DNA of 64,000 nucleotides, from assembly GCA_964509425.1 (NCBI GenBank), contig CAZDWZ010000007.1, positions 1-64,000 on the forward strand, in the 5' to 3' direction. The DNA is from CAZDWZ01 sp964509425 (GTDB lineage Bacteria > Bdellovibrionota_C > UBA2361 > SZUA-149 > CAZDWZ01). Positions 27,763 to 36,903 of this stretch are shown here, piece by piece. Made by a program: the position numbers and the translations under genes. Numbering within the stretch: position 1 is the first letter of the stretch; every line of letters begins with the position of its first letter. The notes beneath the pieces are model-generated. The model searched no databases, was not told where the DNA came from, and saw only the letters and a program-made list of their open reading frames with translations.

Positions 27763-28959
27763 ATGAGTACGAAACAAGAATTTTATGCGGGCCTTGAGAG
27801 TGATCTCGAGGAAATCGGGAAACAGGGTCTCACCAAGCGCGAGCGCTTCCTCCAGTCATCTCAGTCGCGGGAGATCACGGTCGGCGGCAAAACCGTCCTC
27901 AACTTTTGTGCGAATAACTATCTCGGCCTCGCGAATTCTCGTGAGCTTTGCGAAGCGGCCAAAAAAACGATCGACAAATACGGACTTGGGCTGGCTTCGG
28001 TGCGATTCATTTGTGGCACGCAAGATCTCCACAAGTCTCTCGAGAAGCGACTCGCGGCATTTCTTGGAACGGAAGACTGCATCCTCTATCCGTCGTGCTT
28101 CGACGCAAACGGCGGGCTTTTTGAAACACTGCTCGGAGAGAACGACGCGGTTATCAGCGATGCGTTGAACCACGCCTCCATCATCGATGGAATTCGGCTC
28201 TGCAAAGCGAAGAGATATCGCTATAAACACGACGATTTGGAAGACCTCGAGCGTCTCCTCAAAGAGGCGCGAGCCGAAGGAGCTCGGAGGATGCTGATTA
28301 CGACAGACGGAGTCTTCTCGATGGACGGCGAGATCGCGAGACTACCGGAGATCTGCAAGCTCGCCGAAAAATATGGAGCGCTGCTCCACGTCGACGAATG
28401 CCATGCAACCGGCGTCCTGGGAAAAACCGGCCGGGGAACCCCGGAACATTGCGGTATTCACGGAAAGATTGACATTATTACCTCGACTCTCGGGAAGGCG
28501 CTCGGCGGTTCCGCGGGTGGATTCACTGCGGCGAAATCCACGGTCGTCGAAATGTTGAGACAGCGGAGCCGACCGTATCTTTTCAGTAACACTCTCGCAC
28601 CGGCGATTGTGGGTGCGGCGATCGCTTGCCTCGATCTTATTGAGGGAAAACCGGAGCTCTTCGAACGCCTCGCAGAAAATACCGCGCTCTTCCGGAAGCG
28701 GATGACCGAGGCGGGATTTACAATTCGTGGCGCAAATCACCCGATCAGCCCAGTTATGCTGGGCGACGCCAGACTTGCCGCCGAGATGGCCGACGACCTC
28801 CTCGAGGAGGGCATTTATGTCATCGGCTTCTCGTTTCCGGTGGTGCCAAAGGGTGAAGCACGCATTCGGGTTCAGCTCTCTGCCGGGCATACAGTTGAGG
28901 ATGTGAACAGGGCCTGCGATGCCTTTCAGAAGATCGGGAAGCGACGGGCAATCATCTAG
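27763..28959 (+). CDS. kbl: Glycine C-acetyltransferase (2-amino-3-ketobutyrate CoA ligase)
   Basis: PLP enzyme that cleaves 2-amino-3-oxobutyrate with CoA into glycine and acetyl-CoA. Typical features of the alpha-oxoamine synthase family are seen: NFCANNYLGLA, RFICGTQDLHKSLE, ALNHASIIDGIRL, LLHVDECHATGVLG and the PLP lysine in TSTLGKALGG. The length of 398 residues is standard. ATG at 27763 is preferred over 27733, whose extra residues are unusual. The preceding dehydrogenase supplies its substrate, so the pair turns threonine into acetyl-CoA. Confidence 0.95.
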   Translation: MSTKQEFYAGLESDLEEIGKQGLTKRERFLQSSQSREITVGGKTVLNFCANNYLGLANSRELCEAAKKTIDKYGLGLASVRFICGTQDLHKSLEKRLAAFLGTEDCILYPSCFDANGGLFETLLGENDAVISDALNHASIIDGIRLCKAKRYRYKHDDLEDLERLLKEARAEGARRMLITTDGVFSMDGEIARLPEICKLAEKYGALLHVDECHATGVLGKTGRGTPEHCGIHGKIDIITSTLGKALGGSAGGFTAAKSTVVEMLRQRSRPYLFSNTLAPAIVGAAIACLDLIEGKPELFERLAENTALFRKRMTEAGFTIRGANHPISPVMLGDARLAAEMADDLLEEGIYVIGFSFPVVPKGEARIRVQLSAGHTVEDVNRACDAFQKIGKRRAII

Positions 28960-28967
28960 GACTGAGG

Positions 28968-28998
28968 CGGAAATCTGTGCCGTCGGTGCAGATTTCCG
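28968..28998. terminator. Hairpin after kbl
   Basis: Perfect 10-bp stem CGGAAATCTG (28968-28977) with CAGATTTCCG (28989-28998), loop 11 bases, 9 bases after the kbl stop. No T-run follows, so termination is plausible but not assured. Confidence 0.55.
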
Positions 28999-29184
28999 AG
29001 TTCGAAGCACGAGGGACCGGCTGAAAGTCCAGCAGAAAGATGTCCTTTTCAAACATCGGAATACGTTTTAGAGTTTCTCGCCTCTAAGAAAGCTCTGATG
29101 AAGTTCGATTTTGGTCCAATCCTACGTAATCAAAGCTTCCCTGACGAAGCTTATAAATTTGCCAGAGAAGGTGCACGGGTTGCT

Positions 29185-30624
29185 ATGAAAACTGAGATGC
29201 TCATGCCGCAGATGGGCGAGTCGATTGCCGAGGCCACGATCCTGAAGTGGAGAAAGGGAATCGGTGAACGGGTTGAAAAAGACGAGACCATTCTCGAAAT
29301 CTCAACCGACAAAGTCGATTCGGAAATTCCGGCGCCTGCGGCTGGAGTCATCGTCGAGCTCAAGGCAAAAGAAGGCGACACTGTTCCCGTAAAATCTGTC
29401 ATTGCGATCATTGATGCGGCAGCAAAGGCGGGCGACGTGAAGACTGCCGCGACGCCTGCCCCGGAAAAAACATCCCCGGCAGCCGAAGCGACACCGGCAG
29501 CAACTTCTAACGGCAGCGATGTTTCGTCGAAGCCTTCGGCTCCGTCTCGGGAACTTGCTTCCGGTGAGGACCGCACACCACCAAGAAAACCCTCGGTAAA
29601 TCGAGAGGACGGAGCGGAAGTGCAAATTCAACCGCAAGCACCGTCTGCACTGCGCGCGAAAGTCCAGCGAGAGGACGGCGCCGAGCTGGAAGTAACAGAA
29701 AGATTTTATTCACCTCTGGTTAAAAGTCTTGCAGCGGAACACGGGCTTTCGGTTGAAGAGCTCGGAAGCATCTCCGGCTCCGGGGCGCAAGGCCGAGTAA
29801 CAAAAGCAGATGTGCTCGATTACTTGGAGTCTCGCGGACCCGGAAAATCTGCGCCTCGTGCGGCGGAAGCTCCGGCAGCGAAGTCGGAAGCTCCAGCGGC
29901 ACCACGTCCGACGTACGATGCCTCGGGCACTGTCGTCCAGCCGATGGACAACATGCGGAAGCTCATCGCGGATCACATGGTTCGCTCGAAAGCGACCAGT
30001 CCGCATGTGTATTCCGTCGCCGAAGTTGACGTGACAAACATCGCGAAGTGGCGGGAGAAAAACCAACCTGCGTTTCTCGGACGGCAAGGATATAAACTCA
30101 GTTTCACACCGTTCTTTTTGGAAGCGGTGACCAAGGCCCTGATTCAGTTCCCCGGCATCAATGCTTCCGTGGAGGGAACGAACCTCATTCTCAAGAAAAA
30201 CATCAATCTTGGATGTGCGGTTGCACTCGGAAATACCGGCCTCATTGTTCCCGTGATAAAAAATGCGGATCAGTTGAGCCTCATCGGAATCGCTCACTCA
30301 CTAAACGATCTGGCGAATCGAGCACGAATCAAGAAGCTCTTGCCTGAAGAAATCCAGGGCGGGACGTTCACTTTGACCAACGTCGGGACATTTGGAAACA
30401 TCATCGGTTGCCCGATTATCAATCAGCCGCAACTCGCCATCCTCGCTGTTGGTGCCATAAAGAAGCGGGTGATGGTCATCAATGACGCCATCGCCATTCG
30501 CGATATGGTCTACTTGACGCTCTCCTACGATCATCGTGTCATTGACGGCTCGTTGAGTGGTCAGTTCCTCCAGTTCATCACCAAGTACTTGGAGGGATGG
30601 GATATGAAGCGAGAGTTGTACTAG
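29185..30624 (+). CDS. 2-oxoacid dehydrogenase E2 component (dihydrolipoyl acyltransferase)
   Basis: Core acyltransferase of a 2-oxoacid dehydrogenase complex. The N-terminal lipoyl domain (about 1-80) carries its lysine at about 43 in STDKVDSEIPAP. An Ala/Pro/Glu-rich linker has two related segments (REDGAEVQIQ and REDGAELEV). The E1/E3-binding domain (about 174-215, SPLVKSLAAEHGLSVEEL, GRVTKADVLDYL) precedes the catalytic domain with YDHRVIDG (His about 450). The acyl substrate cannot be fixed: sucB, bkdB and aceF homologues all look like this. No E1 or E3 gene lies in the window. ATG at 29185 is chosen because similarity starts there; a longer frame from 29098 adds an unrelated leader. Confidence 0.88.
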   Translation: MKTEMLMPQMGESIAEATILKWRKGIGERVEKDETILEISTDKVDSEIPAPAAGVIVELKAKEGDTVPVKSVIAIIDAAAKAGDVKTAATPAPEKTSPAAEATPAATSNGSDVSSKPSAPSRELASGEDRTPPRKPSVNREDGAEVQIQPQAPSALRAKVQREDGAELEVTERFYSPLVKSLAAEHGLSVEELGSISGSGAQGRVTKADVLDYLESRGPGKSAPRAAEAPAAKSEAPAAPRPTYDASGTVVQPMDNMRKLIADHMVRSKATSPHVYSVAEVDVTNIAKWREKNQPAFLGRQGYKLSFTPFFLEAVTKALIQFPGINASVEGTNLILKKNINLGCAVALGNTGLIVPVIKNADQLSLIGIAHSLNDLANRARIKKLLPEEIQGGTFTLTNVGTFGNIIGCPIINQPQLAILAVGAIKKRVMVINDAIAIRDMVYLTLSYDHRVIDGSLSGQFLQFITKYLEGWDMKRELY

Positions 30625-30746
30625 GCAGCGGTCATTTAATCCTGCGCCGCTCGGCGAAGCTGAGCGGACGAGAGATCGGGTACTCTGCTCATACGGCTTC
30701 ATCGACTTTCATGCCGGACCAAACCAACAGAGCCTAGACCAGCAAT

Positions 30747-31832
30747 ATGGAGAGTAGACTCGCTTCGAAGAACAATTTCCTCGCGGCGGCGAAGGCATTC
30801 CTGCGAAATGCGGCGGCGGAGATAACATTTCGAACTCCCCTGCTCTCCCGGTTCCAAGCGAGCTCGTCTCCCGAGTGGCGGATATTGACGTATCATCGAG
30901 TCATCCGTGCGACGAGCGTTTCTTACCCGCTCCAACCAGGGATGTGTGTCACTCCTGAGACGTTCGCTGAGCACATGCGTTATCTTCGCGCGCATTGCAA
31001 CGTGGTCTCTCTCGAGAATCTGGTGAGCGCTATCACTGCTAAGGAACACCTCCCGCCGAGGACAGTGGTTGTGACATTTGATGACGGATGGAAGGATAAC
31101 TACGACCACGCCTTTCCAATTTTGAAACAAGAAAACATCCCGGCAACCATTTGCCTCGCCACTTCGTTCATTGGAACGAAAGAGACTTTCTGGACCGACC
31201 GCTTGATTCAGGCGATTACGGGTTTTGTGGCTCATTCAGAGTTTCGGGACTCGGTGCATCAACGCATTGAAGCACTCGCATGCCCCCGAGACTCAAAAAA
31301 TGCTCTGCTTGCTCTCCTCCACGCAAATCCAGACTCCGACCTTCGGCCGCTTTCTGATGCGCTCATCGAAAATCTCAAACGCCTCACGAGAGCCGTGAGA
31401 CGGCCGATTGTTTCGGAGGTGGTGAATCTCTCGAAGGAATTCAGCGAGGTCCCCTCTGAACGTTCGTTTATGAATTGGGACGAGGTAAAGGAGATGCGGC
31501 GTGCGGGAATCAGCTTTATCAGCCACTCGCATCATCACTTCGAAATGGCCGAACTCGAGGAGGAGCAATTAAGCGACGAGGTCCTCGACTCATTTCAATC
31601 CTTCCGCGAATCGGGAATCGAGCCCCTGAAATATTTTGCATACCCCGGCGGCTCGTTTAATGCGCTGTGTCAGCAAGTACTAAAGGATCGCGGGATCACG
31701 ATAGCTCTTACGACAAATCGAGAATCCAACTTGAACGCTGGACCCCGGCTCCTCGGCAGGATCAACATGCACGAAGACGTGAGCGCCACTCCAGCGCGTT
31801 TCGCCGCGCGTCTCTGGGTTCCGCATTTCTAG
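30747..31832 (+). CDS. Polysaccharide deacetylase, NodB-like
   Basis: Carbohydrate esterase family 4 type enzyme of 361 residues. N-terminal YHRVI, then motif 1 VTFDDGWKDNY (TFDD about 109-112), motif 2 SHSHHHFEM (metal-binding His about 259-263) and motif 3 YPGGSFN (about 297). These supply the catalytic Asp, the Asp-His-His metal site and the substrate groove. Expected role: removing N- or O-acetyl groups from a cell-surface polysaccharide or peptidoglycan. No signal peptide is obvious, which is like the cytoplasmic members tied to polysaccharide export. A diverged homologue lies at 35800-36903. The gene stands alone before element B. Confidence 0.85.
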   Translation: MESRLASKNNFLAAAKAFLRNAAAEITFRTPLLSRFQASSSPEWRILTYHRVIRATSVSYPLQPGMCVTPETFAEHMRYLRAHCNVVSLENLVSAITAKEHLPPRTVVVTFDDGWKDNYDHAFPILKQENIPATICLATSFIGTKETFWTDRLIQAITGFVAHSEFRDSVHQRIEALACPRDSKNALLALLHANPDSDLRPLSDALIENLKRLTRAVRRPIVSEVVNLSKEFSEVPSERSFMNWDEVKEMRRAGISFISHSHHHFEMAELEEEQLSDEVLDSFQSFRESGIEPLKYFAYPGGSFNALCQQVLKDRGITIALTTNRESNLNAGPRLLGRINMHEDVSATPARFAARLWVPHF

Positions 31833-31838
31833 ACCCTT

Positions 31839-31895
31839 CTCTGTGTCTCTGTGGTTCAACAGAATATCGAAACATTTAACCACAGAGGCACAGAG
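31839..31895. repeat. Palindromic intergenic element B
   Basis: Left arm CTCTGTGTCTCTGTGGTT (31839-31856) and right arm AACCACAGAGGCACAGAG (31878-31895) match in 17 of 18 positions, with a 21-base loop. The motif ACCACAGAG with a following CACAGAG is a pattern seen in many bacterial intergenic regions. It lies between two convergent genes, and the right arm overlaps the last codons of the minus-strand gene, whose final residues (DTLCLCG) come from the element. Confidence 0.8.
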
Positions 31896-32529
31896 TGTCG
31901 GGGAAGTCGATCATTGCGCGGCCCAAAAGCGCCTCCGCGCGTTGGATTCGCTGCTTGCCGGTTTCGCTCTCATCACCTGCTCGAACATGCTTCGCGACGA
32001 TGTTTGAAATCGCGAGAGTCAGCGCCGTGTCCGGGCAGTTGTAGGCGAGAATTCTCCGCAATTGCCGGTAGACGACGTCTGCCTGCAGGTATTCTCCTTC
32101 ATCCTCCAAACGCTCGAGAGCATCGATTCCTGCCGATGTTGCGAGATCCTGGAGTCTCGTTCTGTAGCCGATGTTTTGAACGCGGTTGATGTTGAGATCG
32201 ATGAGGGTTACGACGGCCTGAAGCTTGCTGATGACGAGCCGCTGCGCGAAGAATTCCACCAGGCCCGAAAGCTGTTCCGCCGACAACAAAGACTCCTCGG
32301 CATGGCAGATGAGGCTCATCGCCTCGGCCTCACTCCTTCGCGAGTCGGAGCTGAAGCCGTCGATGAATGTGTCAAAATGGGTGCGGGCTTGCGAGCGATT
32401 TCCAAGTTGATATTCAGTCCAACCCAAGAAAAAGAGGGCGTCGGCGCGGTGGCTTGAATGCAGCCCTAACCCCAGCACCTGCGTGTAGAGGACCTTTGCT
32501 CTCAACCACTGTTCCTGCCGGGACTCCAT
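31876..32529 (-). CDS. Helical-repeat (TPR-like) protein with element-derived C-terminus
   Basis: About 217 residues, with pattern ALFFLGWTEYQLGNRSQARTHFD, a typical TPR A/B helix pair, followed by further helices (RLEDEGEYLQADVVYRQLRRILA). No known family. The last residues DTLCLCG and the stop lie inside palindrome B, so the original 3' end may have been lost or moved. It is 7 bases downstream of the gene at 32537-33181 and likely shares its transcript. The function is unknown. Confidence 0.6.
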   Translation of the reverse strand: MESRQEQWLRAKVLYTQVLGLGLHSSHRADALFFLGWTEYQLGNRSQARTHFDTFIDGFSSDSRRSEAEAMSLICHAEESLLSAEQLSGLVEFFAQRLVISKLQAVVTLIDLNINRVQNIGYRTRLQDLATSAGIDALERLEDEGEYLQADVVYRQLRRILAYNCPDTALTLAISNIVAKHVRAGDESETGKQRIQRAEALLGRAMIDFPDTLCLCG

Positions 32530-32536
32530 TTACTCC

Positions 32537-33181
32537 TTAGGATTGCGACGCTTGGTTATACGCACAGGCCGCGAGGTGAGCGAGCGTATCGTCTGCGAGC
32601 GGCGTTCGCGGAGCTGCTTGTTGCAAGCGGCCGAGCGCTTGTAGCGCTCCCTGCCAGGCTGATTGGCGCTCCTCCGGCGAAGCCGTTACACCCGCTCGAA
32701 ATGCGTGAAACTCGGCCGCGGCAGCGAATGTGGCGGGGTTCTCAGAGAATTTTTCTTGGAGCCTCTCGAGAGCACGCGCTGCGGCATCCAAATGTGTGGG
32801 GTCGTCCGCGCCGTCGACTCCCTTCGCATGATGAATGGCCAGGTGGAGGAGCACCGTCGTCTGGAGGCCTTCTGCTGAATTCGAGGAGCTGATGAGCTGG
32901 ATTTGTTCCTCAAGTGCGATCGGACCTTCGAAGTGAATCGGTCCGGAAGACGGAGCGGCGGGAAGTAGAAGTTTGCCCATAGTCCCCGGTGACCTTTCGA
33001 CGTTCGCACCTGTTCGCTCGGCGGCTGGAAGTACCAACCCGGTGTCAGCCTCTATCGGAGAAATCTCGGTCGTTATCAGATCGGGTGGGTTTGAAGTCGG
33101 GTCGGGAATCCGCGGGCCCGGACTCGTTTGCAGTCCAGACGAGGGAACCCCGCGGTCGCTGGTCAAAGGGCGAGTTGCCAT
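32537..33181 (-). CDS. Unknown protein with Pro-rich N-terminus and helical C-terminus
   Basis: About 214 residues. The first 70 are disordered and rich in Pro, Ser, Thr and Gly. The rest is Ala-rich and helical (LEEQIQLISSSNSAEGLQTTVLLHLAIHHAKG, AARALERLQEKFSENPATFAAAAEFHAFRAG, LADDTLAHLAACAYNQAS), like TPR-type repeats. ATG at 33181 (MATRPL) is chosen over 33199 because MATRPL is a cleaner start. It is divergent from the repeat protein gene at 33461 and upstream of the TPR-like gene at 31876-32529. No function assigned. Confidence 0.55.
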   Translation of the reverse strand: MATRPLTSDRGVPSSGLQTSPGPRIPDPTSNPPDLITTEISPIEADTGLVLPAAERTGANVERSPGTMGKLLLPAAPSSGPIHFEGPIALEEQIQLISSSNSAEGLQTTVLLHLAIHHAKGVDGADDPTHLDAAARALERLQEKFSENPATFAAAAEFHAFRAGVTASPEERQSAWQGALQALGRLQQAAPRTPLADDTLAHLAACAYNQASQS

Positions 33182-33460
33182 GAATAACCTTGAATACAAA
33201 AACCACGCCTCGACCGTTCACCCTGTCCACTTGCGGAGCCGAAGCAACCAGGTCGAAAACCGCCCTCAAGGGTAGGGACAGCCGCTAAGCTCCCGCCCGA
33301 GAAGAACTCCTCCATCCGAGAGTAGCTGAGATTTCGGGGGCTAAGCCAGTCCGGAGCGCTCAAATGCTGCTGAAATGTTGTGGAGGGCCGCTTTTTCCGT
33401 CGACATTTGATTTTCGCAGCGCATAACGAATAAGTAGGGATAAAAAGTTCAGATGATTCA

Positions 33461-35401
33461 ATGGCTTGGTTAGCACCCAGTAATCCAATACTCCCCGGCG
33501 GACTGGATCCCCCCCCAACGGGCGGCCCCATCCTGCCCGGTGGACTCGATCCTCTGCCCGGAGGCCCTATCTTACCGGGCGGGCTGCCGGGTCCTGTAGT
33601 CACGCCGGGGCATTCCCCTCCGGTTACCGCGCACCCTGTGCTTCCAACACCGAGAACGACGCCCGATCTCAGGATGGGAAGTCCGGCGTATACGACCGGG
33701 GTCCGCTACCTGGAGATGTGCGGAGGTCAGCTGAGTCAGTGCGAAGACGGGCCGGTCATGCGCGTCGTGCGGGGTGACACCATCGCTCTCTTTCGTTGGG
33801 ACGGTACGAACTGGACCTGGCAAAACGGGAGAACTGATAATTGGAGAAACTGGGTTCCAACTTCAACCGGGGCGTACTCCACCTTGGTCCCACCCCTCAC
33901 CCAGGCGCACCATCAATTTCTGGATGCAGTCGCCGCTCGTCTCGCCACGCTCACGGCCCACGGCGGAGATGGGGCTCAGGCCGAAATGCGGCGGTTCACC
34001 GGTGCCTACGATATGTTTCACCGGTTCATGGCCTCGAATGCCGATCAAGTTGGAACGCATTACGGCGAGAAAGTCTACGCCGTGTACAACAACGGCCAGC
34101 CTATGCGTTTCCGCTGGAACGCAGCACAGGGCCGTGTGGAGTATTCGCGATCGTTGAGTGATTTCCATCCGAATCCGGCCGGCGAAGGCATGCCTGTCTC
34201 GACCTGGGTATCGATTGATACAGAGCGCCATATCAGTGATTCCAATCCCGATGCGGATGCCCTTTACCGAGTGATGCGACAAGTTCGCACGCTGGCACCT
34301 TCATCTGCTCCTACGGCAACGACTTTTACAGCCGTCCAAACCCAGATCGACAACCGGCAATCTATCGCCGCGTTTCTCTCAGTTCGCGGTGGTGAGCGCG
34401 TGATTCCGGGAAGGCGTGTTTGGGCGTTCCAGGACACCGATCTCCAAGTTTCAATTCGGCAAACAGACGGCGTGGTGCAATATTCGAGCGATTCGGGAAC
34501 TACCTGGACCACGATAACGGCGTCTTCGCCACTTCCTTACACGGGAAGCAGTCTAACCGCCCGGCAGACGGCAGGAAATAATCTGATTACCAGCCTCGTT
34601 GCACCGGTGACACGAAATGAGTACCCCGCCCCGGCGAGTAACGTCGATGTCTCGAACCTCATGCGCCAGCTCATCACGAGGGCGGGCGGATCGAGAATGA
34701 CGTATATCGAAGGCTCGAACGAGTACATGATGCAGCTCGGTGTTGCCACGGTCGTGTATTTCCGGCCGGTCGAGCGAGAGGGCCGGACCGAATGGGAGTT
34801 TAGCTTCTATCCTCCGAGAACTCGGACGAACACCCAAGCGCGAAGCGATTCATTCAGGCCAATCTCCGAATTCGCCACTTCCGTTCCGATGACCGGACCC
34901 GACGGAAATTCCGACCCTTATCAGAACGCAGCGCGGCTGGTATCGACGCTTCAGGCATTACAGACCGGCGCTGCCGGCTCGGCCGAGGTTCGCGACGCCG
35001 CGATGGCCACCGCTCGAACCGAATTACACAACTTCGAAGCGCACCGTCTCGGCCGCTCAACGCTTATGCTGATGAACGGAGTGGACCAACCGCGGTCGGG
35101 AGGTCACGTCACGACCGTTACCGAGCACCCCGAAGTAAGGCCGGACGGATCCAGTGGAACGTATTTTCGCGTGGTCGTGCCGATGCCGGATGGCAACACA
35201 AGTCATCAGATGGACTATCGTTTCAATACCGCGGCAGGAAGGTGGGAGTGGCGGAGATGGGTCGAGGACGTAAACCACGAATTTTTCATGGACTGGGTCG
35301 AGGTCGGGGATTCGGCGCCCTCCGATACCACGGGCGACAACCGGTTCTGGAGAACACATAACCAGATCGGCCGAATTCTCAGGCAATATAATCGGCGATA
35401 A
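33461..35401 (+). CDS. Unknown repeat protein with PILPGGLDP N-terminus (646 aa)
   Basis: No family recognised. Residues about 9-45 are built from repeats of PILPGGLDP/PPTGG. The body alternates helical pieces with at least five beta-type modules: RVVRGDTIALFRWDGTNW, VYAVYNNGQPMRFRWNAAQG, VWAFQDTDLQVSIRQTDG, VVYFRPVEREGRTEWEFSFY and VPMPDGNTSHQMDYRFN. Each module starts with a short hydrophobic strand and ends in aromatic/charged turns. There is no signal peptide, so export, if it occurs, would need a non-Sec route. ATG at 33461 fits. The convergent or divergent neighbours give no clue to the role. Confidence 0.6.
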   Translation: MAWLAPSNPILPGGLDPPPTGGPILPGGLDPLPGGPILPGGLPGPVVTPGHSPPVTAHPVLPTPRTTPDLRMGSPAYTTGVRYLEMCGGQLSQCEDGPVMRVVRGDTIALFRWDGTNWTWQNGRTDNWRNWVPTSTGAYSTLVPPLTQAHHQFLDAVAARLATLTAHGGDGAQAEMRRFTGAYDMFHRFMASNADQVGTHYGEKVYAVYNNGQPMRFRWNAAQGRVEYSRSLSDFHPNPAGEGMPVSTWVSIDTERHISDSNPDADALYRVMRQVRTLAPSSAPTATTFTAVQTQIDNRQSIAAFLSVRGGERVIPGRRVWAFQDTDLQVSIRQTDGVVQYSSDSGTTWTTITASSPLPYTGSSLTARQTAGNNLITSLVAPVTRNEYPAPASNVDVSNLMRQLITRAGGSRMTYIEGSNEYMMQLGVATVVYFRPVEREGRTEWEFSFYPPRTRTNTQARSDSFRPISEFATSVPMTGPDGNSDPYQNAARLVSTLQALQTGAAGSAEVRDAAMATARTELHNFEAHRLGRSTLMLMNGVDQPRSGGHVTTVTEHPEVRPDGSSGTYFRVVVPMPDGNTSHQMDYRFNTAAGRWEWRRWVEDVNHEFFMDWVEVGDSAPSDTTGDNRFWRTHNQIGRILRQYNRR

Positions 35402-35799
35402 GCCCTGGGGAAGGTCTGACAACTTTCTCTGGGTTCCGTTGCTCTGTGATTCAATCCACAAAGATGAAATAATCAACCACAGAGCACCGGGCCCCGGGCC
35501 CAGAGAAATATGAGACTTGATCACAGCTTCCCTCGAGCGTGTAACTCACTTTTCCTCTGCTGCGGACTGCAATAGCACCGAATCTGCAAGAGATTTTCGT
35601 TCGTTCCGCCGAACGCCTTGCCTCGTGTTCTCCCCAACCTATCCGAAATAACCTCCTCCCAACCGGGGAGATTGTGATATCCTTTTCAGAGCTGCTTTGA
35701 TTCGCGCACCGACCAGTGGATGAAACACAACGCGGGTTTCGCACTTCTCCATCGGTGTGCTCAAATCGCTGAATTCCCGACTCTTTCTTAGGTTTCAAT
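35402..35799. other. Intergenic region with palindrome C
   Basis: Palindrome C occupies 35424-35508. The rest (35509-35799) holds no gene I can support; an antisense frame here overlaps the next gene and has no family features. Promoter elements for the gene at 35800 should lie here, but none is clear. Confidence 0.4.
35424..35508. repeat. Palindromic intergenic element C
   Basis: Outer arms TTTCTCTGGG (35424-35433) and CCCAGAGAAA (35499-35508) and inner arms TGCTCTGTGATT (35440-35451) and AACCACAGAGCA (35475-35486) pair, with one mismatch in the inner stem. The right arm has an extra GC-palindromic block GGGCCCCGGGCCC. The inner core ACCACAGAG matches element B. It lies at the 3' end of the 646-residue protein gene. 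Confidence 0.7.
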
Positions 35800-36903
35800 G
35801 TGGCGAAAAAAACTCCTTCTTTGGACACTCTGAGTTTTCCCGAACTCGGAAAAGCGCTCTCCGAGAAGTGGCGGCTCTCCAATAAATATCACTCTGGGGA
35901 GCTTGAAGTTCTTCGAGACGCACGTACGCTCGTCGGTGGCATGAATTGGCGGATCCTCAGGTATCAGCGAATTATCGAGCCTGAGAAGAGCTTTCTTCCT
36001 GTCCCTCAGCACGCGTATGTCACTCCGAAAACATTCGAACGGCAAATGAAGCAGCTGAAGAAAGAGTGCCGCTTAGTGCCGCTCGAGGAATTGCTCACAA
36101 AGCTTCATCAGGACGAAGAGATTCCGGACAAAACCGTGGCCGTGACTATCGACGGCGGTTACATGGACACGTTTCTCTACGGATTCCCGATAATCAAAGA
36201 TGTCGGGGTTCCGGTGAGTGTTTTTCTTCCAACCGGATTCGTCGACACGGATAATATGTTCTGGGCCGACAAGGTTTCGCTTGCTCTGCTCACGCTCAAA
36301 CAAGCCGGTGAGACCATCGAGCCGTTTGAATTCTTTAGCGACGAGATGAAGGAAGGGTTTAGCGTCGTCTGTCCGAACGGTGAAATCACCTTCGAATCGA
36401 TCGCGCTCATGATTGCCGGACTCCGTGCATCCGAATCGTCTTATCGCGCAATGGCCGTTGAAGCGCTCGGACAGATTTTTACCAATCTCCAAGGCGAGAT
36501 TCCCAAGGAGCCGACGTTTCTATCTTGGGAGGAAGTGGTCATGATGGAGCGCTTCGGTGTGCGCTTCGGAAGCCTGGGGCATCGCCACGCAGCGTATCAT
36601 GAACTGACCGCTGCTGAAGCCGCACGTGACGTAGACATGACATTCGAGACGTTGAAGGAGCGGCTCCAAAACCCGCTGATGTCGATGGCCGCGCCGGAGG
36701 GAGTACTCAGCGTCGAGCTCATCAGCTTGCTTCATAAAAGAGAGGCAGGAAGTGTTCTCCTCATGGATCTGGCCCCGGATAATTTCAAGTTTCTCAAATC
36801 GCTTCTTGGTCTTCGGCGCGTGAGTATCTACGAGGCGATGACGAAGACGCCCGATCTTTTTTTCTGCAGAGTCTGGGATGTGAGCCCTGAGCTTACGACA
36901 TGA
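35800..36903 (+). CDS. Deacetylase-fold protein with altered catalytic motifs
   Basis: A homologue of the NodB-type enzyme at 30747-31832, with the same N-terminal block (WRILRYQRIIEP), AYVTPKTFERQMK and GVPVSVFLPTGFVDTDNMFWADKV, and motif positions about 114, 258 and 297. The motifs have changed: TFDDG to TIDGG (second, metal-binding Asp lost), the first His of SHSHHH to Leu (SLGHRH), and YPGG to APEG; the usual YHR is YQR. It is therefore likely to be catalytically inactive for deacetylation, and may bind sugar or regulate. Starts with GTG at 35800. The stop overlaps the next ATG (ATGA), so it is coupled to the unknown gene at 36900. Confidence 0.75.
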   Translation: MAKKTPSLDTLSFPELGKALSEKWRLSNKYHSGELEVLRDARTLVGGMNWRILRYQRIIEPEKSFLPVPQHAYVTPKTFERQMKQLKKECRLVPLEELLTKLHQDEEIPDKTVAVTIDGGYMDTFLYGFPIIKDVGVPVSVFLPTGFVDTDNMFWADKVSLALLTLKQAGETIEPFEFFSDEMKEGFSVVCPNGEITFESIALMIAGLRASESSYRAMAVEALGQIFTNLQGEIPKEPTFLSWEEVVMMERFGVRFGSLGHRHAAYHELTAAEAARDVDMTFETLKERLQNPLMSMAAPEGVLSVELISLLHKREAGSVLLMDLAPDNFKFLKSLLGLRRVSIYEAMTKTPDLFFCRVWDVSPELTT

